From positions 620,001 to 684,000 of the forward strand of contig CAXXXS010000001.1 of the NCBI GenBank assembly GCA_963665085.2: a stretch of DNA of 64,000 bases, written 5' to 3'. This document shows positions 1 to 8,686 of this stretch, in pieces. The DNA comes from G963665085 sp963665085 (GTDB taxonomy: Bacteria > Bacteroidota > Bacteroidia > Bacteroidales > JAAAOM01). Within the stretch, counting starts at the first letter, position 1, and each line of letters begins with the position of its first letter. The notes under the pieces are model-generated. The model was not told where the DNA came from. It saw only the letters and a program-made list of their open reading frames with translations, and did no database searches. A program made the translations under genes and the position numbers.

Positions 1-150
1 TCCTGTTGTAAATTTCCATAACATTCGTTTTGTCAGCTTATTAATTATATATATTTTTGTTATCAAAATAACAGAAACTTTTCATCTACTGCGAAATAGG
101 TATTTCCGGTTTCAAAGTTCAAGAAACGTTCTTACCCTAAAGTAATTCTG

Positions 151-396
151 ATGGAGAAGAGACTAGGTTCAACATTAATACTTATACAGGAAAAAGAAAG
201 TATTCAAAGACTGAATACAATTCTTTCTGATTTTTCGGATATAATTCTTGGGAGACAAGGATTGCCCTTGAAGGATCGAGGAATAAGTATAATTTCTATT
301 TTGTTTGATGGGACACAAGACGAAATTAGTTCTCTTACCGGTCAGATAGGTAGATTGAAAGGAGTTTCGGTAAAAACAGTTTTTGCCAAACAATAA
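151..396 (+). CDS. TM1266-type iron-only hydrogenase system regulator
   Basis: An 81-residue ACT-like protein of the TM1266 family (putative regulator of the [FeFe]-hydrogenase system). It has the expected N-terminal strand (MEKRLGSTLILIQEKES), a central GRQGLPLKDRGISIISILFDG stretch typed here only in part, and a closing GRLKGVSVKTVFAK strand. Family members sit beside hydE/hydF/hydG, and here the next gene, 16 bases downstream on the same strand, is hydG. The ligand and DNA or protein target of the family are not established. The first 150 bases of the window have no open frame and are taken as its upstream region. Confidence 0.85.
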   Translation: MEKRLGSTLILIQEKESIQRLNTILSDFSDIILGRQGLPLKDRGISIISILFDGTQDEISSLTGQIGRLKGVSVKTVFAKQ

Positions 397-412
397 AAAA
401 GGTTAGAGACAA

Positions 413-1839
413 ATGAAATTTACGCCAGAGAAATACGCCATCGCAGATGAGCGTATGAAACCATTTATTGATGTTGAAGAAATAGAAAATTTCTTAAAAA
501 ATTCAAATCAGACAAAACCCACGTCCGGGATATAATTCAAAAATCACTCGATAAAAACAGGCTTAACCTGGCTGATGTAGCAACGCTAATAAATGCAGAT
601 ACCCCTGAACTAATTGAAGAAATAAAAGAAGGAGCAAGACAGTTAAAAGAAAAAGTCTATGGCAACCGCATTGTCCTTTTCGCCCCTCTTTATGTAGGAA
701 ACAATTGCACAAATAACTGTGCTTATTGCGGGTTTCGTGTTTCAAATGATGAATCCGTTCGCAAAACACTAAATAATCAGGAATTAATTCATGAAGTTGA
801 AGCACTGGAAGATAACGGACAAAAAAGATTAATCCTTGTTTATGGAGAACACCCTAATTATTCTCCGGAATTTATCGCAGATTCAGTAAAAACTGTATAC
901 CAGGTAAAAAAAGGAAATGGTGAAATACGACGTGTAAATATTAATGCAGCCCCACTTGATATTGAAGGATTTCGTACTGTAAAAGAAGCAGGTATCGGAA
1001 CTTACCAAATTTTTCAGGAAACATACCATCCCGAAGCTTATAAAAAATATCACCTGGGAGGTAAAAAAAGAAATTATGAATATCGTTTAACAGCCCTGGA
1101 TAGGGCACAGGAAGCCGGTCTTGATGACATCGGATTAGGTGCATTATTTGGTTTATACGATTGGAAGTTTGAAGTGATGTCGTTAGTAAGGCACACAAAT
1201 CACCTGGAGGCTTGTTATAATGTTGGCCCACATACAATTTCTTTCCCCAGGATACAGGAATATGCATCCTATCTGCTTGATGACTCTTTTCTTGTTAACG
1301 ATAATGATCTTGCCCGGATTATTGCTATTCTTCGATTAGCAGTACCCTATACCGGACTTATCCTCACTGCCCGGGAAAATGCAGCCCTTAGAAAAGAAGT
1401 TATGCGTTTTGGTGTTTCCCAGATTGATGGCGGTACAAAACTGGAACTTGGCTCCTACTCAAAAAAAGAGGAAGAAGAACAAGACCTCAACAAAGAACAA
1501 TTCCGGATAAATGACTCCCGCTCTTTAAATGATATTATTGAAGAATTACTAAACGAAGAATATCTACCTTCGTTTTGTACTGCCTGTTACCGACTTGGAA
1601 GAACCGGTGAACACTTTATGGAATTTTCTGTCCCTGGTTTTATTAAAAGATTCTGTACTCCCAATGCTATTCTCACATTAGCAGAATACCTTGTTGATTA
1701 TGCTCCTGAACAAACTGCAAAACGGGGATGGGAAATGATAGATAAAAACATCGGGATGCTGGAAGGACAGCATAATGTACAGGAATTAAAAAACCGTATT
1801 GAAAAAATTAAGGAAGGAAAAAGGGATTTATACTTCTAG
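413..1839 (+). CDS. hydG: [FeFe]-hydrogenase maturase HydG, tyrosine lyase radical SAM enzyme, interrupted by a -1 frameshift
   Basis: HydG splits tyrosine to supply CO and cyanide for the hydrogenase H-cluster. The ATG at 413 opens a frame that stops at 533-535. Homology resumes in the -1 frame from about 499 and runs unbroken to 1839, giving a normal-length protein of about 475 residues. Visible are the radical SAM cluster motif C99-x3-C103-x2-C106 (CTNNCAYC), the YGNRIVLFAPLY block, and the C-terminal CTACYRLGR...FC cysteines that bind the accessory cluster. The break lies at a run of six A (496-501), and the zero-frame heptamer there is A_AAA_AAT. A one-base sequencing deletion, a real mutation, or ribosomal slippage would all explain it. 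The frame from ATG 1174 is only the C-terminal half of this gene. Confidence 0.85.
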
Positions 1840-1974
1840 GGATACCGAAAGACGGAGAGGGGAAACCGAAAAGAGCAAAGTGTAGGAAGTTTGGAATAGA
1901 ATCAATTTAAATTGTCTTCTCCCTTAATTTTTTTTAAATTTTATGGCTTAATTAGGGCTAAAAATAAAATTTCA

Positions 1975-2811
1975 ATGGATAGAAGACAAATACTAAAATT
2001 AAGTGCAGGAGTTGCCGTAGGAGGTGGAGCTTGCGGAGTAGCGCTTGCCAATGTTTTTAAAACAGAACCTCAACCAAAGCCAGAACCTAAAAAATTAGAA
2101 TATACAGAAACAGAAAGTAGTTGGAAATACCATCAGTTGGATCCTGAAAAAACTGCTGAATTAGCCTACATTAATTATAGTAATGGGGGTTGTATGTACG
2201 CAACTTTTACAAGTATTTTATCCCAATTGGCAGATGAATACGGTGCCCCTTATGATTCATTTCCAATACATATGATGGGATATGGCCATGGTGGAGTTGG
2301 TGGATTCGGATCCATCTGCGGAACACTCAATGGCGCAGCGTCGATAATTGGATTGTTTGTAGCTGATAAAAATACACGGGACACCTTGGTTACCGGTTTG
2401 TTTCGATGGTATGAGAAGAACCAACTTCCTGAATACAAACCTCAAACTGCATCTCTTGATTTTACCCCACCCACATCAACAGCAGAATCTATCCTTTGCC
2501 ATGCATCTATTACAAAATGGGGATTAGAATCAGGCTACAAAGCACAAAGCAGTGAACGAAAAGAAAGATGCCGTCGCCTTACAGCTGATGTTGCAGCCAG
2601 GATTACAGTTGTTTTAAATGATTATATCAATAATAATTATATGACTGTCGGTCATGATGACGAAACCGTAAGAACTTGTATGACATGCCACGGCGGTGAA
2701 GGAAAACTTGACAATACTGCCGGTCAAATGACTTGCACTACCTGCCACGACAAATCACTTGCTCATAAAGTTTTTGCTGATGGCCATTACAAATTATTAA
2801 AAGAACAGTAA
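1975..2811 (+). CDS. C_GCAxxG_C_C family diheme protein, split-Soret cytochrome-like, exported
   Basis: About 278 residues from the ATG at 1975. That start is preferred over a further upstream in-frame codon because it begins with a twin-arginine signal (MDRRQILKLSAG) followed by a hydrophobic Gly/Ala segment. It carries the C_GCAxxG_C_C cysteine pattern (GGCMYATF, GSICGTLNGA, SILCHAS, KERCRR) and two CxxCH c-type heme sites near residues 235-239 (CMTCH) and 254-258 (CTTCH). The family includes the Desulfovibrio split-Soret cytochrome c and is frequent in anaerobes. It presumably handles electrons in the periplasm. It follows hydG by 135 bases on the same strand, which hints at redox work linked to hydrogen metabolism, but that link is inference. 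Confidence 0.75.
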   Translation: MDRRQILKLSAGVAVGGGACGVALANVFKTEPQPKPEPKKLEYTETESSWKYHQLDPEKTAELAYINYSNGGCMYATFTSILSQLADEYGAPYDSFPIHMMGYGHGGVGGFGSICGTLNGAASIIGLFVADKNTRDTLVTGLFRWYEKNQLPEYKPQTASLDFTPPTSTAESILCHASITKWGLESGYKAQSSERKERCRRLTADVAARITVVLNDYINNNYMTVGHDDETVRTCMTCHGGEGKLDNTAGQMTCTTCHDKSLAHKVFADGHYKLLKEQ

Positions 2812-2900
2812 ACGAAGGTTATAAGATTATTAGCTAATTTTTATAAATTGAACTTCTTTTTTTGAACTAACATACTCAATATTAACTAAAAATTAAGATC

Positions 2901-3851
2901 ATGACAAACAGAAGGCAATTCTTAAAAACTTCCGGGGCTGTGGCTCTTGGTGGCTTGGTATTACCCAACATTTTACAAAGCTGCGCATCAGGTCAAAGTA
3001 AAACTTTTGCAGGCATCGGTATTCAAACTTATACTTTAAATTCTTTTATGGATGAAGATCCTAAAATAACATTTAAAAAGCTTGCTGATATCGGATATAA
3101 AAACATTGAAACTGCAACTTATGCAGATGAAACATTCTATGGCCTTAGCGCAAAAGAATTAAAAAAAGTTATTGAAGATTTAGGTATGAAATGGATTGGC
3201 CATCATGTGATGGGTGTTCCAATTACTGCGATGTATAGCCTTCCTGAAAATCCTACTCCCGACCAAATAGAAAGGGCAGAAATGATTAAACAAATGGCAG
3301 AATCTATGAAAGCCCCTAACCTTAGGGATAACCTGCAGCAATTGGTAGATACTGTCGCTGAAGGAGGACTTAAGTATCTGATTTGCGCAGGAACTTCTAT
3401 TGAAACCATGGATAATATCAAAAAAGCCGTTGATGACTTTAGTAAGGCTGGTGAGGCTTGTAAAAAAGCCGGACTTCAGTTTGCATACCATAACCATGCA
3501 ACTGAGTGGGATCCAATTGAAGGTACTACTGCTTATGATGTAATTATGTCTGAAACAGATAAAGACCTTGTAAAACTCGAACTTGACCTTGGCTGGGTAG
3601 CTACCGCTAAAAAAGATGCTGTAGAACTGTTCAAAAAACAACCAGGTCGTTTCCCTCTTTTCCATCTAAAAGATTTTAACCTGGAAACTAATACCATTGT
3701 TCCGGTTGGTGAAGGAAATGTTGATTTTAAACCAGCTTTTGATAATGCAGAACTGGCTGGAATGAAATATTTCTTCTATGAGCAGGATACTGCAAAATCC
3801 ATGGAAGAAGTTACTCTCAGCTATAATAATATTAAAAAAATTATCGCATAG
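2901..3851 (+). CDS. Tat-exported sugar phosphate isomerase/epimerase-like TIM barrel protein
   Basis: A 316-residue xylose isomerase-like TIM barrel (AP endonuclease 2 superfamily). The N-terminus is a twin-arginine signal (NRRQFLKTSG) followed by LPNILQSC, so the mature protein may be a lipoprotein attached at the Cys. Barrel signatures include GIGIQTYTL, GYKNIETATY, YHNHATEW, ELDLGWV and FHLKDF, with histidines and acidic residues placed as metal ligands in this superfamily. Bacteroidota carry many such proteins with unknown substrates, often in carbohydrate utilisation. No sugar locus adjoins this one, so the substrate is not assigned. A strong hairpin closes the gene. Confidence 0.8.
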   Translation: MTNRRQFLKTSGAVALGGLVLPNILQSCASGQSKTFAGIGIQTYTLNSFMDEDPKITFKKLADIGYKNIETATYADETFYGLSAKELKKVIEDLGMKWIGHHVMGVPITAMYSLPENPTPDQIERAEMIKQMAESMKAPNLRDNLQQLVDTVAEGGLKYLICAGTSIETMDNIKKAVDDFSKAGEACKKAGLQFAYHNHATEWDPIEGTTAYDVIMSETDKDLVKLELDLGWVATAKKDAVELFKKQPGRFPLFHLKDFNLETNTIVPVGEGNVDFKPAFDNAELAGMKYFFYEQDTAKSMEEVTLSYNNIKKIIA

Positions 3852-3863
3852 TTATCTTTAAAA

Positions 3864-3901
3864 TTAGTAGCAGGAAAAACCAATCTTTTTCCTGCTACTA
3901 A
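3864..3901. terminator. Perfect 16-bp stem hairpin
   Basis: Arms TTAGTAGCAGGAAAAA and TTTTTCCTGCTACTAA pair fully around a six-base loop, 12 bases after the stop of the preceding gene. The A-rich and T-rich flanks suit a terminator, perhaps working in both directions. The rest of the gap up to 4143 shows no gene. Confidence 0.75.
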
Positions 3902-4143
3902 AAATTAATTCACCTTCTATACCCCTTTAAAAAAACGAACTTATTATCCATCCCAGAGACCCATATTTCTCTATATATTCGCATAAAAATTAAACTTCAT
4001 TATGCTAAAAGACAGGTTAAAAGCCGCATTTGAATAACTTTAAATTTTCTTTAGAATCTATAACGTACTTTGGACAGTGGAGTTATGTGTTTTTTTTAAA
4101 TGCATATACTATTTTTACAATTAAATCAAACCCCCCTTAAATA

Positions 4144-6561
4144 ATGTACAAATTATTTATTCTTCTATGTTGCTTTTTCCCACTCATTACTACCACAGCT
4201 CAAGAAACCGCATCTATTTCAGGTAGAATCTTCGACAGTAAAACTGGAGAAGTATTACCTTACACATCAGTAGCGATTAAAGCAAAACCTACGGGGGAAC
4301 TTCTCTCAGGGGCAGTAACTAATAACGAAGGAAGATTTGAAATACTTGGGTTATCGCCGGGAGAATATATAATTCAAATTTCATTTGTGGGCTACGAGAC
4401 CTACCAGGAAGAAATTCTTGTAGGAGAGTTAAATACCATTTTCGATTTAGGCAAAATTGAAATTAACCCGGAAATCGAACAACTTGATGAAGCTACGGTA
4501 ACGGCACAAAAATCAGAAATAAGTGCTGATATGGAAATGAAAACATACGATTTAAGCGACAATATTGCTCAATCTGGTGGTTCTGTAATGGATGCTATGA
4601 AAACAATGCCTGGTGTAACAGTTAGCCAGGAAGGAAAAATAATACTTCGGGGAAGTGATAAAGTTATTGTATTAATTGATGGCAAACAATCCAGCCTAAC
4701 AGGATTTGGTAACCAAAAAGGGCTTGACAATATCCCAGCAGCAAATATTGATAAAATTGAAATCATCAATAATCCTTCAGCAAAATATGATGCCGCCGGG
4801 ATGGCGGGGATCATCAATATTGTATATAAAAAGGAAAAAGAGACCGGATTAAATGGAGAAATTGGATTTACCTATGGATTAGGTGCAATTGGTAAAGCAA
4901 AAAAAGATGTTCCTTCAGAACTGGGGAGTTATACTTCAAATCCCAAATATATTCCTAACCTAAATTTAAATTATAAAACTAAAAAATTAAATTTCTTTTT
5001 ATTATCTGAGGCAATGTACCTAAATGGGCTACCAAATAATGAATTTACAACCCGCTATTATGATGATGGAAGGATAACAGCCTCACAAGTACCGGAGAAC
5101 AGGACTCAACAACATTATATTCTAAACGGAGGAATAGATTATTCTATTGATGATAATAATATACTTACCTTATCGGGTATTTTCGATTGGGAAAAACATA
5201 ACGACACGGCACAGGTTCCATATATCAATGAGCTTACTTCGTCACGTTACAGGTATATCAACTGGCACGAAGAAGAAATTACAGGATATATGAATTATGC
5301 TTTAAACTATGAACATAAATTTCCTCAACCCGGTCATGTTCTGGAAGCAAGTGCACAATATACAAAAGGCTGGGAAGACGAAACCTATCATATAAACGAC
5401 AGTTCCAGTCTTCGGCAGGGAAGAGATGTAACCAGTATCCTGGCAACAGAACATACAACCAGTTTACAGGTTGACTATACAAAACCAATGGCCAGCGGAA
5501 GAATTGAAGCGGGCTCAAAATTACAGGTACGCCGGTTACCTGTTGACTTTACTGTTCAACGTGGTGAAAATTCGGTTATTTATCCCGGACTTGGTGATTG
5601 GTCAAAATGGGGAGAAAACATTTATGCCGGTTATATCAATTATGTTTACGAAAAACCATTATACGACATTGAAGCTGGACTTAGGGCAGAACAAACTGAA
5701 GTATTTTATGACATTGACCCGGATAACATCTATTATGATAAAAATGATGCTTACAATTATTTTGAATTATTTCCGAATGTGAGATTAAGCTTTAAATTCA
5801 ACTCAAATAATAAAATCTCTGTATTTTATAACAGAAGAGTTGACAGGCCGGGAGAACCTGAATTACGTATTTTCACAAAATCGGATGATCAGGAATTATT
5901 AAAATCTGGCAATCCCTATTTAAGGCCACAGTTTACACAGTCTGTTGAAGCTGCATATAGATTAAAATGGCATTTGGGTTCATTTTTCCTTGCTGGCTAC
6001 CATCGAATAATTAACGATCCGTTTATGCGTGTCTATACTATAGATTCAACCAATCCTCTTTATGAGGTTATCACAAAAACTTATGCAAATACAGGAAGTG
6101 CAACAAACACTGGTATTGAAATCGTTTTCAGTCAACAGATTACTAAATTTTGGAAACTTTCGGTAAATACCAACATTTACAAAAACAATATTGATGCATT
6201 CCAGGGTAGTTTACTATTTCCTTTTGAACACACATTCCAGTTTGAAGAATCATCCGATAATACATGGGATCTAAAGGTAAACAATCAATTTAAGCTTAAT
6301 AATAATACAAGCATTCAGCTTACGGGAATCTACCTGGCGCCCAAAAATATACCCCAAGGGAACCAGAAAGCACGATCATCTGTTGACTTCGGGATAAAAA
6401 AAGTAATTATGAAAGGCAAGGGAGAAGTTAATCTCTCAGCAACAGATATTTTTAATAAGTATGGAATAAAACAAGAAATTATCGGCGACGGATTTAAAGC
6501 CATTTACGAAAATTACTACGAGACCCAGGTATTCCGTATGGGATTAAAGTATAAATTTTAA
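4144..6561 (+). CDS. TonB-dependent receptor family outer-membrane beta-barrel protein
   Basis: An 805-residue outer-membrane protein. After a signal peptide (to about residue 20, ending TTAQET) comes a carboxypeptidase-regulatory-like domain (about 24-95, SGRIFDSKTGEVLPYTSV), then a TonB plug (about 145-235, MDAMKTMPGVTV, ILRGSDKVIVLIDG, KIEIINNPSAKYDAAGMAGIIN) and a long barrel ending in an aromatic F as barrels do. The architecture matches the outer-membrane beta-barrel family (OMP_b-brl_3) rather than a SusC protein, and no SusD partner follows. It may import a ligand or simply be a surface barrel; the substrate is unknown. It stands alone, with hairpin-terminated DNA before it. Confidence 0.87.
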   Translation: MYKLFILLCCFFPLITTTAQETASISGRIFDSKTGEVLPYTSVAIKAKPTGELLSGAVTNNEGRFEILGLSPGEYIIQISFVGYETYQEEILVGELNTIFDLGKIEINPEIEQLDEATVTAQKSEISADMEMKTYDLSDNIAQSGGSVMDAMKTMPGVTVSQEGKIILRGSDKVIVLIDGKQSSLTGFGNQKGLDNIPAANIDKIEIINNPSAKYDAAGMAGIINIVYKKEKETGLNGEIGFTYGLGAIGKAKKDVPSELGSYTSNPKYIPNLNLNYKTKKLNFFLLSEAMYLNGLPNNEFTTRYYDDGRITASQVPENRTQQHYILNGGIDYSIDDNNILTLSGIFDWEKHNDTAQVPYINELTSSRYRYINWHEEEITGYMNYALNYEHKFPQPGHVLEASAQYTKGWEDETYHINDSSSLRQGRDVTSILATEHTTSLQVDYTKPMASGRIEAGSKLQVRRLPVDFTVQRGENSVIYPGLGDWSKWGENIYAGYINYVYEKPLYDIEAGLRAEQTEVFYDIDPDNIYYDKNDAYNYFELFPNVRLSFKFNSNNKISVFYNRRVDRPGEPELRIFTKSDDQELLKSGNPYLRPQFTQSVEAAYRLKWHLGSFFLAGYHRIINDPFMRVYTIDSTNPLYEVITKTYANTGSATNTGIEIVFSQQITKFWKLSVNTNIYKNNIDAFQGSLLFPFEHTFQFEESSDNTWDLKVNNQFKLNNNTSIQLTGIYLAPKNIPQGNQKARSSVDFGIKKVIMKGKGEVNLSATDIFNKYGIKQEIIGDGFKAIYENYYETQVFRMGLKYKF

Positions 6562-6733
6562 GTCTTTTAATCCCCTAAAAAAAGTTAATAACGATTTCTT
6601 CTTTATCATATAAAAGATTACACATCCCAATTGAATAGATGAATACTTTATTTTATCTAAGTAAAACTTATTGATACTCTATTTCAACAAATAGAAATAA
6701 CTTTAATTTAAAACCAACATCAAAAATTATCCC

Positions 6734-6741
6734 TAATTTTG
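6734..6741 (+). promoter_or_regulatory. Bacteroidota -7 promoter box (TAATTTTG)
   Basis: TAATTTTG fits the TAnnTTTG -7 consensus and lies 50 bases before the AraC-type gene. No good TTTG -33 box is seen at 19-21 bases upstream, so this rests on the -7 box alone. Confidence 0.4.
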
Positions 6742-6791
6742 CACAATAAAAATTACTCGGATAAATATCAAAATATTTTTTGTTCAGAAAT

Positions 6792-7910
6792 ATGGATTTT
6801 AACCTTTACAATAGCATTATTTTAGCCGGTGTCGTTCAAGGATTTATTTTTGCCATAATTGTTCTGTCAACAAAAAAATACAAAAGCATAAGCAATTATT
6901 ATCTGGTTGCATTTATCCTAAGCTTTTCCTTTTGCAACCTAATGTATTATTTACCCATAACTGGCTTAATGGATTATCCATTGCTATTCAAAACCTTCTA
7001 TTTCCCTTGGGTAGTATTAGTCCCCGTTTTCTTTTATCGTTATGTAAAAACCTTACTATACCCAGAAGATAAGTTTTCGAAAAAACAAAATCTCCAATAT
7101 TTACCATTTGTTGTTTTTTTGGTTCCAATGCTCATTTATAAGTTCATTGCATTTACAATTGGGGTTAATAAAGAGGTTGAAGTATTATTTGAAAAATTCA
7201 TTTTATTTTTTGAAGTATTCTCTTCACTATTTCCATTTTACTTTATCGTAGCAATTTTCACGTTAATAATTAAATACAAAAAAGAACATAAGCAATTTAA
7301 TATTACTGAAATAAATGAACGCCACATGTGGTTACAAATAACTATGTGGCTATTGACCCTTTTAAACATAGTATGGTTAGTTGTAATTATGCTTCAAGTT
7401 TTTTCTGATCATGAAGAATGTTATCCTGTTTGGATATCGGTTTCAGCAATTATTTACTGGATTGGCCATGCAGGAATTTACAAGTATGGGATAATACAAG
7501 AAAGAAAAAAAATACGCAGACAAACCCTTAACCAGGTTATAAATACCAGTGATATTTCACAAGAAGAAAACCAGCATGTAAAAGCTTTTAAGAACCAAAT
7601 AATTAAAGAGAAATTATTTTTGGACTCTAGTATCACGCTAGAAAGTATTGCTGCTAAAATAGATATAAGCGTAAGTCTATTATCGCGAATTATCAATGAA
7701 GAATTACAGAGCAACTTTAATGATTATGTAAATAAATTAAGAGTAGAGGAAGTTAAACGTTATTTAAACAACCCAAGTTTCTCAAATTATACGATTACTT
7801 CCATAGGACTTGAAGCCGGTTTTAATTCTAAAACAACATTTTTTACTGCCTTTAAAAAATTTACCGGAACTACTCCCGCTAACTACAAAAAAAACTTAAG
7901 TAAGGTATAA
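6792..7910 (+). CDS. Membrane-anchored AraC-family transcriptional regulator
   Basis: About 372 residues from the ATG at 6792; an upstream TTG at 6780 would add only four residues. The first 240 residues form about seven membrane-spanning segments (such as IILAGVVQGFIFAIIVL and ILFFEVFSSLFPFYFIVAIF). The last 110 or so form an AraC-type double helix-turn-helix: LESIAAKIDISVSLLSRIINEE, given here in part, then FNDYVNKLRVEEVKRYL and TSIGLEAGFNSKTTFFTAFKKFTGTTPANYK. This membrane-sensor plus AraC design is common in Bacteroidota and is thought to read an envelope signal. Targets are unknown; the flanking barrel gene and the downstream lipoprotein-protease group are the nearest candidates. Confidence 0.85.
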   Translation: MDFNLYNSIILAGVVQGFIFAIIVLSTKKYKSISNYYLVAFILSFSFCNLMYYLPITGLMDYPLLFKTFYFPWVVLVPVFFYRYVKTLLYPEDKFSKKQNLQYLPFVVFLVPMLIYKFIAFTIGVNKEVEVLFEKFILFFEVFSSLFPFYFIVAIFTLIIKYKKEHKQFNITEINERHMWLQITMWLLTLLNIVWLVVIMLQVFSDHEECYPVWISVSAIIYWIGHAGIYKYGIIQERKKIRRQTLNQVINTSDISQEENQHVKAFKNQIIKEKLFLDSSITLESIAAKIDISVSLLSRIINEELQSNFNDYVNKLRVEEVKRYLNNPSFSNYTITSIGLEAGFNSKTTFFTAFKKFTGTTPANYKKNLSKV

Positions 7911-8142
7911 TTTTTTGTCCTCCATTTTTTCAGGAATAAGAAAAAACATGTATCTCTTTGGTGCTTTTCGCAAAACCCCATTAAAATGTAATTACTTTAG
8001 CACACCTTCCTTACAAGAAAAAACACAAACATCTAATTTACATTATTTTAACACGTATTCTTTTTTAGGTTCTCAACAAAAGAAACAAGTCCTATTATTT
8101 CCAGAATGGAAAATTTGGAACTTTTAAGCATAAAAATCCCTA

Positions 8143-8150
8143 TAGATTTG
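8143..8150 (+). promoter_or_regulatory. Candidate -7 promoter box (TAGATTTG)
   Basis: TAGATTTG matches TAnnTTTG, 40 bases before the lipoprotein gene at 8191. A TTTG occurs at 8114-8117, but the 25-base spacing is longer than usual. The 280-base gap around it (7911-8190) otherwise holds only a doubtful short frame. Confidence 0.4.
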
Positions 8151-8190
8151 CCCGATATTTTATATCCATGAAAAACTAAAAACATTTTTT

Positions 8191-8667
8191 ATGAAACCAT
8201 CAAAAAATTTATACTTATTTATAACATTTGCTCTTGTTATGTGTTTTGCTATAAGTTGCAAAAAAGAGAAAAGTTTATCAAATGAATCAATGCTTACAGG
8301 TAAAAATTGGAAGGTAGTCGGCTATACGGTAGATCCCGGCCTAAGTATTAATGGAACAATAGTTACCAATTTATACGAACAATTCGATCCTTGTGTGAAA
8401 GATGATATCTTTAATTGTAAAACAGATAGGACTTATACCATGGAAGAAGGACTGATAAAATGCAGTGTTGACGATCCTCAAGTATACGAATCTGGAACAT
8501 GGACTTTTAATTCCGATGAAACTGTTTTAATTCTTACTACTTCAGGGGGCATAATGACTAATTATAATTTGGAAAACCTGAGCTCAACAGAAATTGTCTT
8601 AAAAACCGAAGTATTTATTGATAATTTAAAATACATAACAACTACTACTTATAACTTAGAAAAGTAA
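8191..8667 (+). CDS. Lipocalin-like lipoprotein
   Basis: A 158-residue small lipoprotein. The signal peptide ends in a lipobox (FAISC, Cys 23), followed by a KKEK charged patch. The body reads as a small beta-rich domain of the lipocalin-like kind common in Bacteroidota: LTGKNWKVVGYTV at the start and ESGTWTFNSDETVLIL in the middle. Four further cysteines could form two disulfides. It lies 19 bases before the C10 protease gene on the same strand, so the two are probably co-transcribed. Function unknown; a chaperone or inhibitor role toward the protease is possible but unproven. Confidence 0.65.
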   Translation: MKPSKNLYLFITFALVMCFAISCKKEKSLSNESMLTGKNWKVVGYTVDPGLSINGTIVTNLYEQFDPCVKDDIFNCKTDRTYTMEEGLIKCSVDDPQVYESGTWTFNSDETVLILTTSGGIMTNYNLENLSSTEIVLKTEVFIDNLKYITTTTYNLEK

Positions 8668-8686
8668 TCATTCATGCCTAAAAATT

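Noticed and set aside
1174..1839. Separate 221-residue gene
   Set aside because: It is the C-terminal half of hydG in the shifted frame; homology runs upstream of this ATG without a stop back to about base 499.
3180..3665. 161-residue minus-strand frame
   Set aside because: Shadow of the sugar isomerase-like gene on the plus strand.
7915..8127. 70-residue frame after the AraC-type gene
   Set aside because: Non-ATG start, no signal, domain or conserved character; composition looks like translated intergenic AT-rich DNA, and it precedes a candidate promoter.
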